From NCBI GenBank assembly GCA_947254895.1, contig CAMYEY010000006.1, positions 1-33,997 of the forward strand: a stretch of DNA of 33,997 bases, in the 5' to 3' direction. Positions 8,156 to 15,275 of the stretch are shown in pieces. The notes beneath the pieces were generated by a model. The model was not told the DNA's origin and searched no databases. It was given only the letters and a program-made list of their open reading frames with translations. The translations under genes and the position numbers were made by a program. This DNA is from an uncultured Clostridia bacterium (GTDB lineage: Bacteria > Bacillota > Clostridia > Saccharofermentanales > DTU023). Numbering within the stretch: position 1 is the first letter of the stretch; each line of letters opens with the position of its first letter.

Positions 8156-9913
8156 ATGCTGATCCACAAACGCCTCTTTGACTTGATACATGGTGTTGAA
8201 GCCTTCATTTTAGGTAAGAGTTTTTTATCTGTGTGCGTCAGCTTGACCTATATTTTTCAAGCTGTCTTACTTGGTCAGGTTATCCAGATGCTTTACCAAA
8301 AAGCCGGAATTGACCATTTGGCCCGGGATGTACTGTGGATTGCCTTTACGATCTTGCTACGTCTACTTTTAATTACGGGCATTAATGTTTATGGCAAGTG
8401 GATCATAGGTCAGATCAAAAACCGCTTGCGCAAGCGCACTTTTGCCAAGCTTATGGAACTCGGTCCAGCCTATTTACTGGATGAAAGGAGTGGCGAGATT
8501 CAGTCTACGGCCATGGCGGGGATAGATTACCTAGAGGGCTATTTGAGCCTTTATATTCCTCAGATTCTTACCGTCCTCCTTGTTGTTTTTGGCCTATCTG
8601 TCTATATCTTTAGAGTTCATTTTATCTTAGGATGCCTAGTGACAGCGACCTCCTTAATGGCACTTTATATGCCCTATATCTTCCTCTATAAGATCAGCAG
8701 CTTTAGTGAAGAACATTGGACAGCTTATTCTGATCTCAGTGCAGAATTTGTCGAAACCGTCCAGGGTATCATGACCCTAAAGGCCTTTAATGCTTCGGAG
8801 AGGGTTGGCGGAAAGCTAAAGCAGAAGATGCATAGCCTTTTTGAAAAAACTATGAAAAGCCTACAGGTCAGTTTACTGGAAACCGGCTTGGCGGATTTCT
8901 GTATCGCCATAGGCAAAAATTTTAGCCTGGCCCTTGCAGCCTACCTGGCTGCTAAGGGGAGTATAAGCTTGGGACAGATGGCAACACTTTTCTTTGTTGT
9001 AGCAGAACTTTTTAGGCCTCAACAGGAGCTTAGCCAGTATTTTCATCAAGGGTTTATGGGGATTACTTCATGCGATGGTCTCTTTGATATCCTGGATCAA
9101 AAAGCTGGTGTTAAGACTGTCCTATTGCCTGATAAAGTCGAAAGTCAGCTCAAGGGGCAGTATGATATAGACTTTTCTGATGTTGACTTTGGCTATCCGG
9201 GAAGTGGAACGCAGTTATTTGGCAAGCTTAACCTCCATATTGGGCAAGGGGAAAAAGTGGCTTTTGCCGGTGAATCCGGTAGCGGGAAAACTACAATAGC
9301 CAGACTCATGCTCCGTTTTTACGATCCGGATCAAGGGCATATCCGGATAGGTGGTGTTGAATATAAGGACATTCCCTTGACCGAGCTCCGCAAAATTTTC
9401 TCTGTAGTTTCTCAGGAAACCTACCTCTTCCACGGAACAATTATGGAAAATTTACTTTTAGCGGCTCCTGGTGCAACCAGGCGTGAAGTTGAAGAGGCGG
9501 CCAGGATTGCACAAATTCACGAATTTATTAAAGACCTTCCCCAGGGCTACGAAAGCATGGTAGGAGAAAGAGGAGTCAACTTTTCCGGAGGTCAGCGTCA
9601 GCGCATGGCGATAGCCAGGGCCTTGCTGAAAAATGCACCGGTTATTATTTTTGATGAAGCAAGCTCCAGCGTAGATACGAAGAACGAAAGAGAAATTCAA
9701 GAAAATTTAAGAGAACAGCTTAAAGATAAGACAAGTATCACCATAGCCCACCGTCTTTCCACTATCCTGGAAGCCGATCGGATTTATGTCCTCCACCGGG
9801 GCGAACTTGTCGAACAAGGAACACACTCTCTTTTGATGAAAACAGATGGTTATTACAGCCGGCTTTTTGCAGCCCAAGAAGATGCAGAAAAAGCTAGAGT
9901 CAGTTGGGAATAA
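8156..9913 (+). CDS. ABC half-transporter, exporter fold, CydD/YbtP-like
   Basis: This 585-residue protein fuses a six-helix membrane domain (residues ~1-310) to a nucleotide-binding domain (~340-580). Walker A starts at G372 (GESGSGKTT), the signature is FSGGQRQ at S477, Walker B is VIIFDEASSSVD, and the H-loop is IAHR. The membrane domain contains a CydD-like stretch (LGPAYLLDERSGEI ... GIDYLEGYLSLYIPQ). The ribosome site is weak (AAAGAGAG, eight bases before the ATG at 8156), but the gene begins 16 bases after the ATPase gene and must be in the operon. It pairs with the next gene as a heterodimer. CydDC relatives export thiols or haem-related compounds, whereas YbtPQ/IrtAB have the same fold but import siderophores. 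The importer context makes the second possibility worth testing. Confidence 0.85.
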   Translation: MLIHKRLFDLIHGVEAFILGKSFLSVCVSLTYIFQAVLLGQVIQMLYQKAGIDHLARDVLWIAFTILLRLLLITGINVYGKWIIGQIKNRLRKRTFAKLMELGPAYLLDERSGEIQSTAMAGIDYLEGYLSLYIPQILTVLLVVFGLSVYIFRVHFILGCLVTATSLMALYMPYIFLYKISSFSEEHWTAYSDLSAEFVETVQGIMTLKAFNASERVGGKLKQKMHSLFEKTMKSLQVSLLETGLADFCIAIGKNFSLALAAYLAAKGSISLGQMATLFFVVAELFRPQQELSQYFHQGFMGITSCDGLFDILDQKAGVKTVLLPDKVESQLKGQYDIDFSDVDFGYPGSGTQLFGKLNLHIGQGEKVAFAGESGSGKTTIARLMLRFYDPDQGHIRIGGVEYKDIPLTELRKIFSVVSQETYLFHGTIMENLLLAAPGATRREVEEAARIAQIHEFIKDLPQGYESMVGERGVNFSGGQRQRMAIARALLKNAPVIIFDEASSSVDTKNEREIQENLREQLKDKTSITIAHRLSTILEADRIYVLHRGELVEQGTHSLLMKTDGYYSRLFAAQEDAEKARVSWE

Positions 9914-9924
9914 GGAGGTCTAAG

Positions 9925-11646
9925 ATGCATTTTTTGGAAAGTTTCAAAGCTAAGTATCAAAAGCTTTTTAAGCTCTCAGCCTATGCTTTTCGTTTTAAAG
10001 TTAACTTTTTTACTACCATTTTTTGTGGTGTTGCCAAGCAATGTTTTGCCCTCTTAACTCTACTCTTTGGGGCTTTCTTAGTGGGAAAGGCCTTTACCGG
10101 CGTAGGGGCAGAAGAAATATTAAGCTACTTCCCGCAGCTTTTTATTCTCTGCCTTTTGCAAGGGGCCTTTACTTATTTACACATGTTGGTCACGCATATT
10201 TTAGCCTATAAGATTTTGGAAGCTATGCGACGGGATGTTTTTGATGCTGTTGAGCGCGGAACTCCCCTCACAATGCTGCATTATCAAAGCGGAAACCTAA
10301 GTTCTATTATCATGGAAGATGTAGAGTCCTTGGAGAGCTTTTTTGCCCATGTCATGGGTGACTACATCATCGCCTTTATCAGCACTTTAATATTTTTTGC
10401 ACTTTTCGCCCGCTTTTCGCTGACTTACGCTTGTCTTAGCCTTTTATGTGCAATCCTTATTGCTCTCGTTCCTTATAGTTTTCCTGATAGAAAAAGACGA
10501 TTGGGTAAGGAGCTGCGTAGAAAAAGAGGGCAAAACAACGCCTTTGCCCTGGATGTTATTCAAGGCTTAAAGGAGATCCTGATTTTCAACCGAGAAAAGA
10601 AATACATTAAGCGGCTTGAGGATGACACCCTGGCCCTTAACAAATTAGAAATGAAAGATGGCCTCTACCAGGGAGTCCAGAGCATGCTCATCAACCTTTT
10701 ACTTTCCGGTTTTGCCCTCTCTTTTGTCCTCTTGGCTCACCGTTTATTTCTGACGGGAAGATTGTCACCAGGCTATATTTCTGTATTTATCGTCATGGTG
10801 CTCAATATCTTTATACCGGTTCTGAGTGTTTCGGCCACGGCTTCAAACTTAAATTCAGTAGCTGCATCTGCAGACCGAGTCTATGGGATTTTACAGGAGG
10901 TCTCGCCGCTACAAAAAACGGATACCCAACTCCCACAAGTTGAGAATCGTGCGGTTTTTTCCCTCAAGGATGTTTTCTTCTCCTATCCGGAGGGCAAAAC
11001 TGTACTTAAGGGACTAAGCTTTGACATTAGAGAAGGTGAAAATGTCGCCATTGTTGGTGCCTCGGGGGCCGGAAAAAGCACCCTCATCAAGCTACTCCTA
11101 CGTTTTTATGATGTAGATAGTGGAGGTATTTATTTTAAGGGGAAAAACCTCAAGAGCATGGAGCCGGAACAGATCCGCCAAGAGATAGCCTTTGTGCCAC
11201 AGGAGTGCACTCTCTTTAGAGGATCCTTGCTAGACAACCTGCGCTTAGGAAAAGCTGATGCTGATATAAAGGAAGTTCAGAAAGCAGCGGAACTGGCTAT
11301 GGCCTCAGACTTTATAGCAGACCTTCCTAACCAATATGCCAGTCAAATTGGTGAAGGCGGCTTAACTTTTTCAGGCGGTGAACGCCAACGCCTTGCGATA
11401 ACACGGGCACTTGTCAAAAATAGTCAGATCCTCATCATGGACGAGGCTGTTTCAAACCTGGATGCGGAAAATGAACAAAAATTCCATCAGGCTCTAAAAC
11501 AAGTGAAAAAGGGAAGAACCTTTATTAGCGTTGCCCACAGGCTCTCCACCATAATGGAAGCAGACCGCATTATCGAACTAGCAAACGGCCAAAAGGTTTT
11601 CGACGGAACAAGAGAGGAATGGAATACCATAAAGGGGCAAAAATAG
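9925..11646 (+). CDS. ABC half-transporter, exporter fold, CydC/YbtQ-like
   Basis: This 573-residue partner of the preceding gene has six membrane helices (residues ~20-310) and a nucleotide-binding domain with Walker A from G378 (GASGAGKST), signature FSGGERQ at S483, Walker B ILIMDEAVSNLD and H-loop VAHR. Both partners keep the Walker B glutamate, so neither ATP site looks obviously dead. The ATG at 9925 is chosen because AAGGAGG at 9912-9918 lies six bases upstream; an in-frame TTG at 9904 precedes that site and is rejected. The ribosome site overlaps the stop codon of the first half-transporter, a sign of coupled translation. No terminator was recognised after the gene, and the hydrolase gene downstream has its own promoter. 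Confidence 0.85.
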   Translation: MHFLESFKAKYQKLFKLSAYAFRFKVNFFTTIFCGVAKQCFALLTLLFGAFLVGKAFTGVGAEEILSYFPQLFILCLLQGAFTYLHMLVTHILAYKILEAMRRDVFDAVERGTPLTMLHYQSGNLSSIIMEDVESLESFFAHVMGDYIIAFISTLIFFALFARFSLTYACLSLLCAILIALVPYSFPDRKRRLGKELRRKRGQNNAFALDVIQGLKEILIFNREKKYIKRLEDDTLALNKLEMKDGLYQGVQSMLINLLLSGFALSFVLLAHRLFLTGRLSPGYISVFIVMVLNIFIPVLSVSATASNLNSVAASADRVYGILQEVSPLQKTDTQLPQVENRAVFSLKDVFFSYPEGKTVLKGLSFDIREGENVAIVGASGAGKSTLIKLLLRFYDVDSGGIYFKGKNLKSMEPEQIRQEIAFVPQECTLFRGSLLDNLRLGKADADIKEVQKAAELAMASDFIADLPNQYASQIGEGGLTFSGGERQRLAITRALVKNSQILIMDEAVSNLDAENEQKFHQALKQVKKGRTFISVAHRLSTIMEADRIIELANGQKVFDGTREEWNTIKGQK

Positions 11647-11685
11647 AGGGAGCGTGCGGAACTGGGTCTGGCTCTTAAAATGTTA

Positions 11686-11714
11686 TTGACTTTGGAAAAA
11701 ATGAGTGTTATAAA
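11686..11714 (+). promoter_or_regulatory. Promoter P2 of the MBL-fold hydrolase gene
   Basis: TTGACT (11686-11691), a 17-base spacer and TATAAA (11709-11714). The whole block 11668-11737 is a near copy of P1 (3141-3210), offset by exactly 8527 bases with no gaps. Confidence 0.8.
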
Positions 11715-11721
11715 GCAGGTG

Positions 11722-11737
11722 GTTAGCCGAAACTAAC
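11722..11737 (+). promoter_or_regulatory. Operator-like inverted repeat over the P2 start region
   Basis: GTTAG (11722-11726), six bases, CTAAC (11733-11737). It starts eight bases after the -10 hexamer, exactly as at P1. The six-base centre differs from that of P1 (CCGAAA against CATAGG), so the half-sites are conserved while the spacer is not, as expected for a dimeric repressor site. Confidence 0.65.
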
Positions 11738-11843
11738 ATAGCGTTTAGGGACTGATAGATGCACGACAAAAAATGACTTTAAATAAAAGATCAGGGTTGC
11801 AATGAAGGGACAAAAAATGGAGACCCTGGGGTAGGATTCTGTG

Positions 11844-12644
11844 ATGAAACTTTTATATTTTTTCGATGACAAAATTAAACCGCTTACCATGCGTGGTAAA
11901 TACTATTGTAAACCCGAGAAAACGGGCGTTCTAACCGAGGAAATCAGCTGCATCAGAGAGTATGATGTCAACTTATGGTTTTATAGTAAGAATGGAAAAA
12001 GTATCGCCTTTGATAGCGGACACATCAATTACAAAAATATAGATGTTGAATTTAAAAAGATAAATATAAATCCGAACGCCATTAAACATTTATTTTTAAC
12101 CCACCTAGATACGGACCATGCAGGTGGTGTTGATAAGACTGGTAAAAATATTTTTCCTAATGCCAAGATTTATATGGGTGAAGACGAGAATAAATATATG
12201 ACGAGGCAGGTTCGTAGAAAAGCAATTTTTTACAACTGTGTCCGAATTGAAGAGGATTGGGAAGCGATTAAAGGAAATACGACCTTTGAAGTTGACGGAA
12301 TAAAGGTGGAGGCCCTACCTGTCCCCGGGCATACAGTCGGTCATACAGTTTATATTGTCGATGATAAGATTCTTGTTTCAGGCGACTGTCTGGCAATCAA
12401 TGAAAACGGAGGCTATGCCTTTTTTGATTTTTTTACCCAGGATCCAAGACAAAATAAAAAATCTTTACAAAAACTGAAAGAATATTTGGATGGCCGTAAG
12501 CTCCTATATGTTTGTACGGGGCACAGTGGCTTTCATCCATATTCGGAAAAAACTTTTGCTCATATTGACCGGAGTGCTGTTTTTGGTAGGAAAAGGCCTT
12601 TCCATAAAGATGGTGACTATAATCCATTTAAGAAAAATCGCTAG
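11844..12644 (+). CDS. Metallo-beta-lactamase-fold hydrolase (lactonase-like)
   Basis: This 266-residue cytoplasmic protein has the metal ligands of the MBL superfamily in order: H87-x-D89-x-D91-H92 (THLDTDH), H163 (PGHTVGH), D181 (SGDCL) and H227 (TGHSG). This is the arrangement of a two-metal hydrolase, and the overall form resembles N-acyl homoserine lactonase-like enzymes. The ATG at 11844 is chosen over the GTG at 11841 because the AGGA at 11833-11836 is then seven bases away; an in-frame ATG at 11802 is cut off by a TAG. The gene has its own promoter, nearly identical to that of the transport operon, and is followed by a terminator-like hairpin at 12703. Shared control suggests that it acts on the compound the transporters handle, for instance opening or releasing an imported ligand. 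That is inference. Confidence 0.85.
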   Translation: MKLLYFFDDKIKPLTMRGKYYCKPEKTGVLTEEISCIREYDVNLWFYSKNGKSIAFDSGHINYKNIDVEFKKININPNAIKHLFLTHLDTDHAGGVDKTGKNIFPNAKIYMGEDENKYMTRQVRRKAIFYNCVRIEEDWEAIKGNTTFEVDGIKVEALPVPGHTVGHTVYIVDDKILVSGDCLAINENGGYAFFDFFTQDPRQNKKSLQKLKEYLDGRKLLYVCTGHSGFHPYSEKTFAHIDRSAVFGRKRPFHKDGDYNPFKKNR

Positions 12645-12702
12645 TAACAGTATACGGATAAATTGGACTTGATCCTAGGGATTTGGATTGGCGATCCTAG
12701 CC

Positions 12703-12740
12703 AGATGGTAACTTTTATTTTGTTACCATCTTTGCTTTTT
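12703..12740 (+). terminator. Terminator-like hairpin after the MBL hydrolase gene (repeat copy B)
   Basis: AGATGGTAAC (12703-12712) and GTTACCATCT (12722-12731) form a perfect 10-base stem with a 9-base T-rich loop, followed by TTGCTTTTT. It lies 59 bases after the stop codon. Confidence 0.6.
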
Positions 12741-12890
12741 AGCCCTTTAAGCCTTGGCTCTGGCCATTATATCAAGACGGTAACTGTTTATTTATTACGA
12801 TCTTTTTTTTGACCCGATTACCCTTGGTCCTGGTTATTCTAGCAAGACGGTAACTTTAAAATCCTTACCATCTTAATATTCCTGCCAGGC
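12703..12890. repeat. Tandem hairpin repeat, copies B, C and D (about 70-base period)
   Basis: Three diverged units start at 12703, 12775 and 12845 (spacings 72 and 70). Each is a small hairpin of form AGAYGGTAA...TTACSATCT. Units C and D are each preceded by related sequence containing CCTTGG...CTGG...CAAGACGG. Copy C ends in a seven-T run (12804-12810) and could terminate transcription. Copy D matches copy A at 3063-3109. They occupy most of the 423-base gap 12645-13067, where I see no coding region; the rest of the gap is a purine-rich stretch (about 12891-12913), a promoter and a leader. Confidence 0.55.
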
Positions 12891-12926
12891 GAGGAGAGGG
12901 AGGAGGGGGAAGACCGGGATATTTAT

Positions 12927-12955
12927 TTGCCGAGATCGGTAGCCGGCCCTATAAT
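12927..12955 (+). promoter_or_regulatory. Promoter of the AraM-AraL fusion gene
   Basis: TTGCCG (12927-12932), a 17-base spacer and a perfect TATAAT (12950-12955). The resulting leader of about 105 bases contains three AGATGG repeats (12980, 13030, 13052), the last overlapping the ribosome site, and a TGGCTAGCCA palindrome (13033-13042). Confidence 0.6.
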
Positions 12956-13067
12956 TGTGAGTGTGCCAAGGCCTAACCAAGATGGCTAACTTTAAGCAAA
13001 CTAGGACAAGGGTCTGGCTAAATTAAAGCAGATGGCTAGCCAACCAAGAGCAGATGGAGAGTGTAAT

Positions 13068-15233
13068 ATGACTAAATTAAAGGATCTCAGTCTAGAAGAC
13101 CTGATCAGCCCTCAGGGAATCCAGTGTGAGACTTGCGGCCACCGGCACGCTATGGCGATCAGGCAAGTAGAAGTCGGTGAAGGCGTTATTACCAAACTGC
13201 CCGGGGCTCTGGCGGATCTCAAAGTCAAAAAGCCCTTGATCATCTGTGATGAACACACTAAGCAAGCGGCTTTTCCCTACTTTATCGACCTGCTCACAGA
13301 CCACAAGGTGGACTGGCAGGAGGCAAATCTCGGTGGAGGTCAGATTGAGCCTGATGAAAGGTCGGTTGGTTCCTTGGCCATGCTCCTGGCCCCTGACCGG
13401 GACGGGATAATAGCTGTTGGCTCCGGCACTCTCAACGACTTGGGTAAAGTCTTGGCCGGGGTGAGCCACCTCCCCCTGATTACGATCGCTACAGCCCCAT
13501 CCATGGATGGCTATGGGTCTAACAATGCTTCGATGATCCAAAACCGTCTTAAAAAATCCCTCTATTACCGGTGCCCCGAGGTGATTATTGCTGATACCCG
13601 GATCTTGTCTGCAGCCCCCTTGCCCATGTTGCAGGCTGGCCTGGGCGATATGCTGGCTAAATATTGTTCCATTTGTGAGTGGCGGATCAGCCAGCTTGTG
13701 ACCGGAGAATATTATTGCGAAAATATAGCTGACCTGGTGAGGTCTTCCCTAAATAAGGTTGTGGCTTCAGCAGGTAGCCTTTTGGACCGCGACCCCAAGG
13801 CCGTTGAGGAGGTTTTTGATGGCCTTCTTTATACAGGCCTGGCTATGGGCTTTGCCGGTATTTCCCGGCCGGCTTCAGGTCTCGAACATTATTTTTCCCA
13901 TGTCTGGGAGATGATGAACTTAGCTCGCAGCAAAAAACCTATTCTCCATGGCCTCCAGGTGGCTGTTGGAACCAGCCAGGTTCTTGCCATCTGGGACAAG
14001 CTTAAAAAATACCAGCCGGATCCGGCTAGGGCAGAGGCCTTTATGGATGCTTTTGATGAGAAAGCTTGGGCTGAGATGGTTATGAGAGTCTATGGGCCTG
14101 AGGCAGGGCAAGAGATCATCAAGACCGCTAAAGCCGAAGGCCGTAACAGCAGAGAAGCCTGGCAGGAAAGATTTTCCAGGATTCAGGAGTTTTGGCCTCA
14201 GATTTTGCAGATCGTTGAAGAAGAGCTGCCTAGGCTTGAAGATATGCTTAGCCTAATGGAGAGATTGGGCCTGCCGATAAAGGCAGAGGATATAGGCTTT
14301 AATCAAGTAGATTGCCATGATGCCCTGATTGCCTCCCGTGAGGTCCGTAACAAGTATGTTACCAGCTCCCTCCTCTGGGACCTGGGCCTCCTTTATGATA
14401 TGGAATTTCCTTTGGGTTCAGGCCTGAGGGGACAAGGAACTAGGGTCTTGACCCGACTTAAAAATTTATCTTGTTTTTTTCTAGACCTTGACGGCACGGT
14501 TTACCTCGGTGACCGCCTGCTCGAGGGTAGTCTGGATTTTCTGAACCACTTGGATAAGCTAGGAATCGACTATCTCTTTCTGACCAACAATTCCTCTAAG
14601 TCTGCTGATTTTTATGTGGAAAAATTAAAAAAAATGGGGGTCAAGGGTGGTGGGCTTAAAGTGCTGACTTCGGGCCAGGCTACAGCCAGCTATGCGGTCA
14701 GGCACTATCCTGGCCAAAAGGCCTTTCTTTTAGCTAACAGTCTGGTTAGTCGTGAGATGGCCGCCATGGGCCTTGAAATCGATCTGGAGAAGCCGAACTA
14801 TGTCATCATAACCTACGATACAGAGCTCGACTACCACAAGCTGGACCGGGTTTGCTACTTTGTCCGCCAAGGACTACCTTATCTGGCTAGCCACCCTGAT
14901 TTTAATTGTCCCACAGAGTATGGCTTTGCCCCTGATATTGGGGCCACCATCGCCTATATTGAAGCTTCAACCGGTCGCCGGCCGGACTTGATTATCGGTA
15001 AACCCTATGAAGGTATTATTGATGAAGCCCTCAAGTTGATGGGAGTGGAGGCCGACCAGGTTGCTATGGTGGGAGACCGCCTTTATACCGACCTGGCAGC
15101 TGCTATTAAGCATAATCTCCTAGGTATTCTGGTTCTCTCCGGAGAAACCAACAAGGCCATGCTGGCGGACTCTGACATCCGGCCGGACTTGGTTTATGAC
15201 CGCTTGGTTGATATCTTGAAAGACTTAAAGTAG
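13068..15233 (+). CDS. Fusion: sn-glycerol-1-phosphate dehydrogenase (AraM-like) + HAD-IIA phosphatase (AraL-like)
   Basis: This 721-residue protein joins two enzymes. Residues ~1-460 form an iron-alcohol-dehydrogenase-type glycerol-1-phosphate dehydrogenase: the nucleotide-binding GSGTLND starts at G118, and candidate metal ligands are D194 (GDMLAKY), H274 (SGLEHYFSH) and H294 (LHGLQVAVG). Residues ~468-721 form a NagD/AraL-type HAD phosphatase: motif I D473-L-D475-GT, motif II LTNNSS, motif III K645 (GKPYEG) and motif IV G669-D670 (VGDRLYTD). In Bacillus subtilis AraM and AraL are separate neighbours in the ara operon; here they are one chain in the order AraM-AraL. AraM makes sn-glycerol-1-phosphate from dihydroxyacetone phosphate. 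The phosphatase could remove excess phosphate ester or side products (inference). The ATG at 13068 has GGAG eight bases upstream; an in-frame ATG at 13032 lacks a ribosome site. Confidence 0.87.
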   Translation: MTKLKDLSLEDLISPQGIQCETCGHRHAMAIRQVEVGEGVITKLPGALADLKVKKPLIICDEHTKQAAFPYFIDLLTDHKVDWQEANLGGGQIEPDERSVGSLAMLLAPDRDGIIAVGSGTLNDLGKVLAGVSHLPLITIATAPSMDGYGSNNASMIQNRLKKSLYYRCPEVIIADTRILSAAPLPMLQAGLGDMLAKYCSICEWRISQLVTGEYYCENIADLVRSSLNKVVASAGSLLDRDPKAVEEVFDGLLYTGLAMGFAGISRPASGLEHYFSHVWEMMNLARSKKPILHGLQVAVGTSQVLAIWDKLKKYQPDPARAEAFMDAFDEKAWAEMVMRVYGPEAGQEIIKTAKAEGRNSREAWQERFSRIQEFWPQILQIVEEELPRLEDMLSLMERLGLPIKAEDIGFNQVDCHDALIASREVRNKYVTSSLLWDLGLLYDMEFPLGSGLRGQGTRVLTRLKNLSCFFLDLDGTVYLGDRLLEGSLDFLNHLDKLGIDYLFLTNNSSKSADFYVEKLKKMGVKGGGLKVLTSGQATASYAVRHYPGQKAFLLANSLVSREMAAMGLEIDLEKPNYVIITYDTELDYHKLDRVCYFVRQGLPYLASHPDFNCPTEYGFAPDIGATIAYIEASTGRRPDLIIGKPYEGIIDEALKLMGVEADQVAMVGDRLYTDLAAAIKHNLLGILVLSGETNKAMLADSDIRPDLVYDRLVDILKDLK

Positions 15234-15275
15234 CCGAATTTATCTTGCACCTGTCTGGCTTATAGACTGAAAGGT

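Noticed and set aside
12875..13067. T-box or known riboswitch before the AraM-AraL gene
   Set aside because: No T-box core sequence, no terminator hairpin before the gene and no recognised aptamer motif were found.
13092..13541. Long antisense frame of 149 codons inside the AraM-AraL gene
   Set aside because: The plus-strand protein is clearly conserved over this stretch. The antisense frame has no family motif and is a codon-bias shadow.
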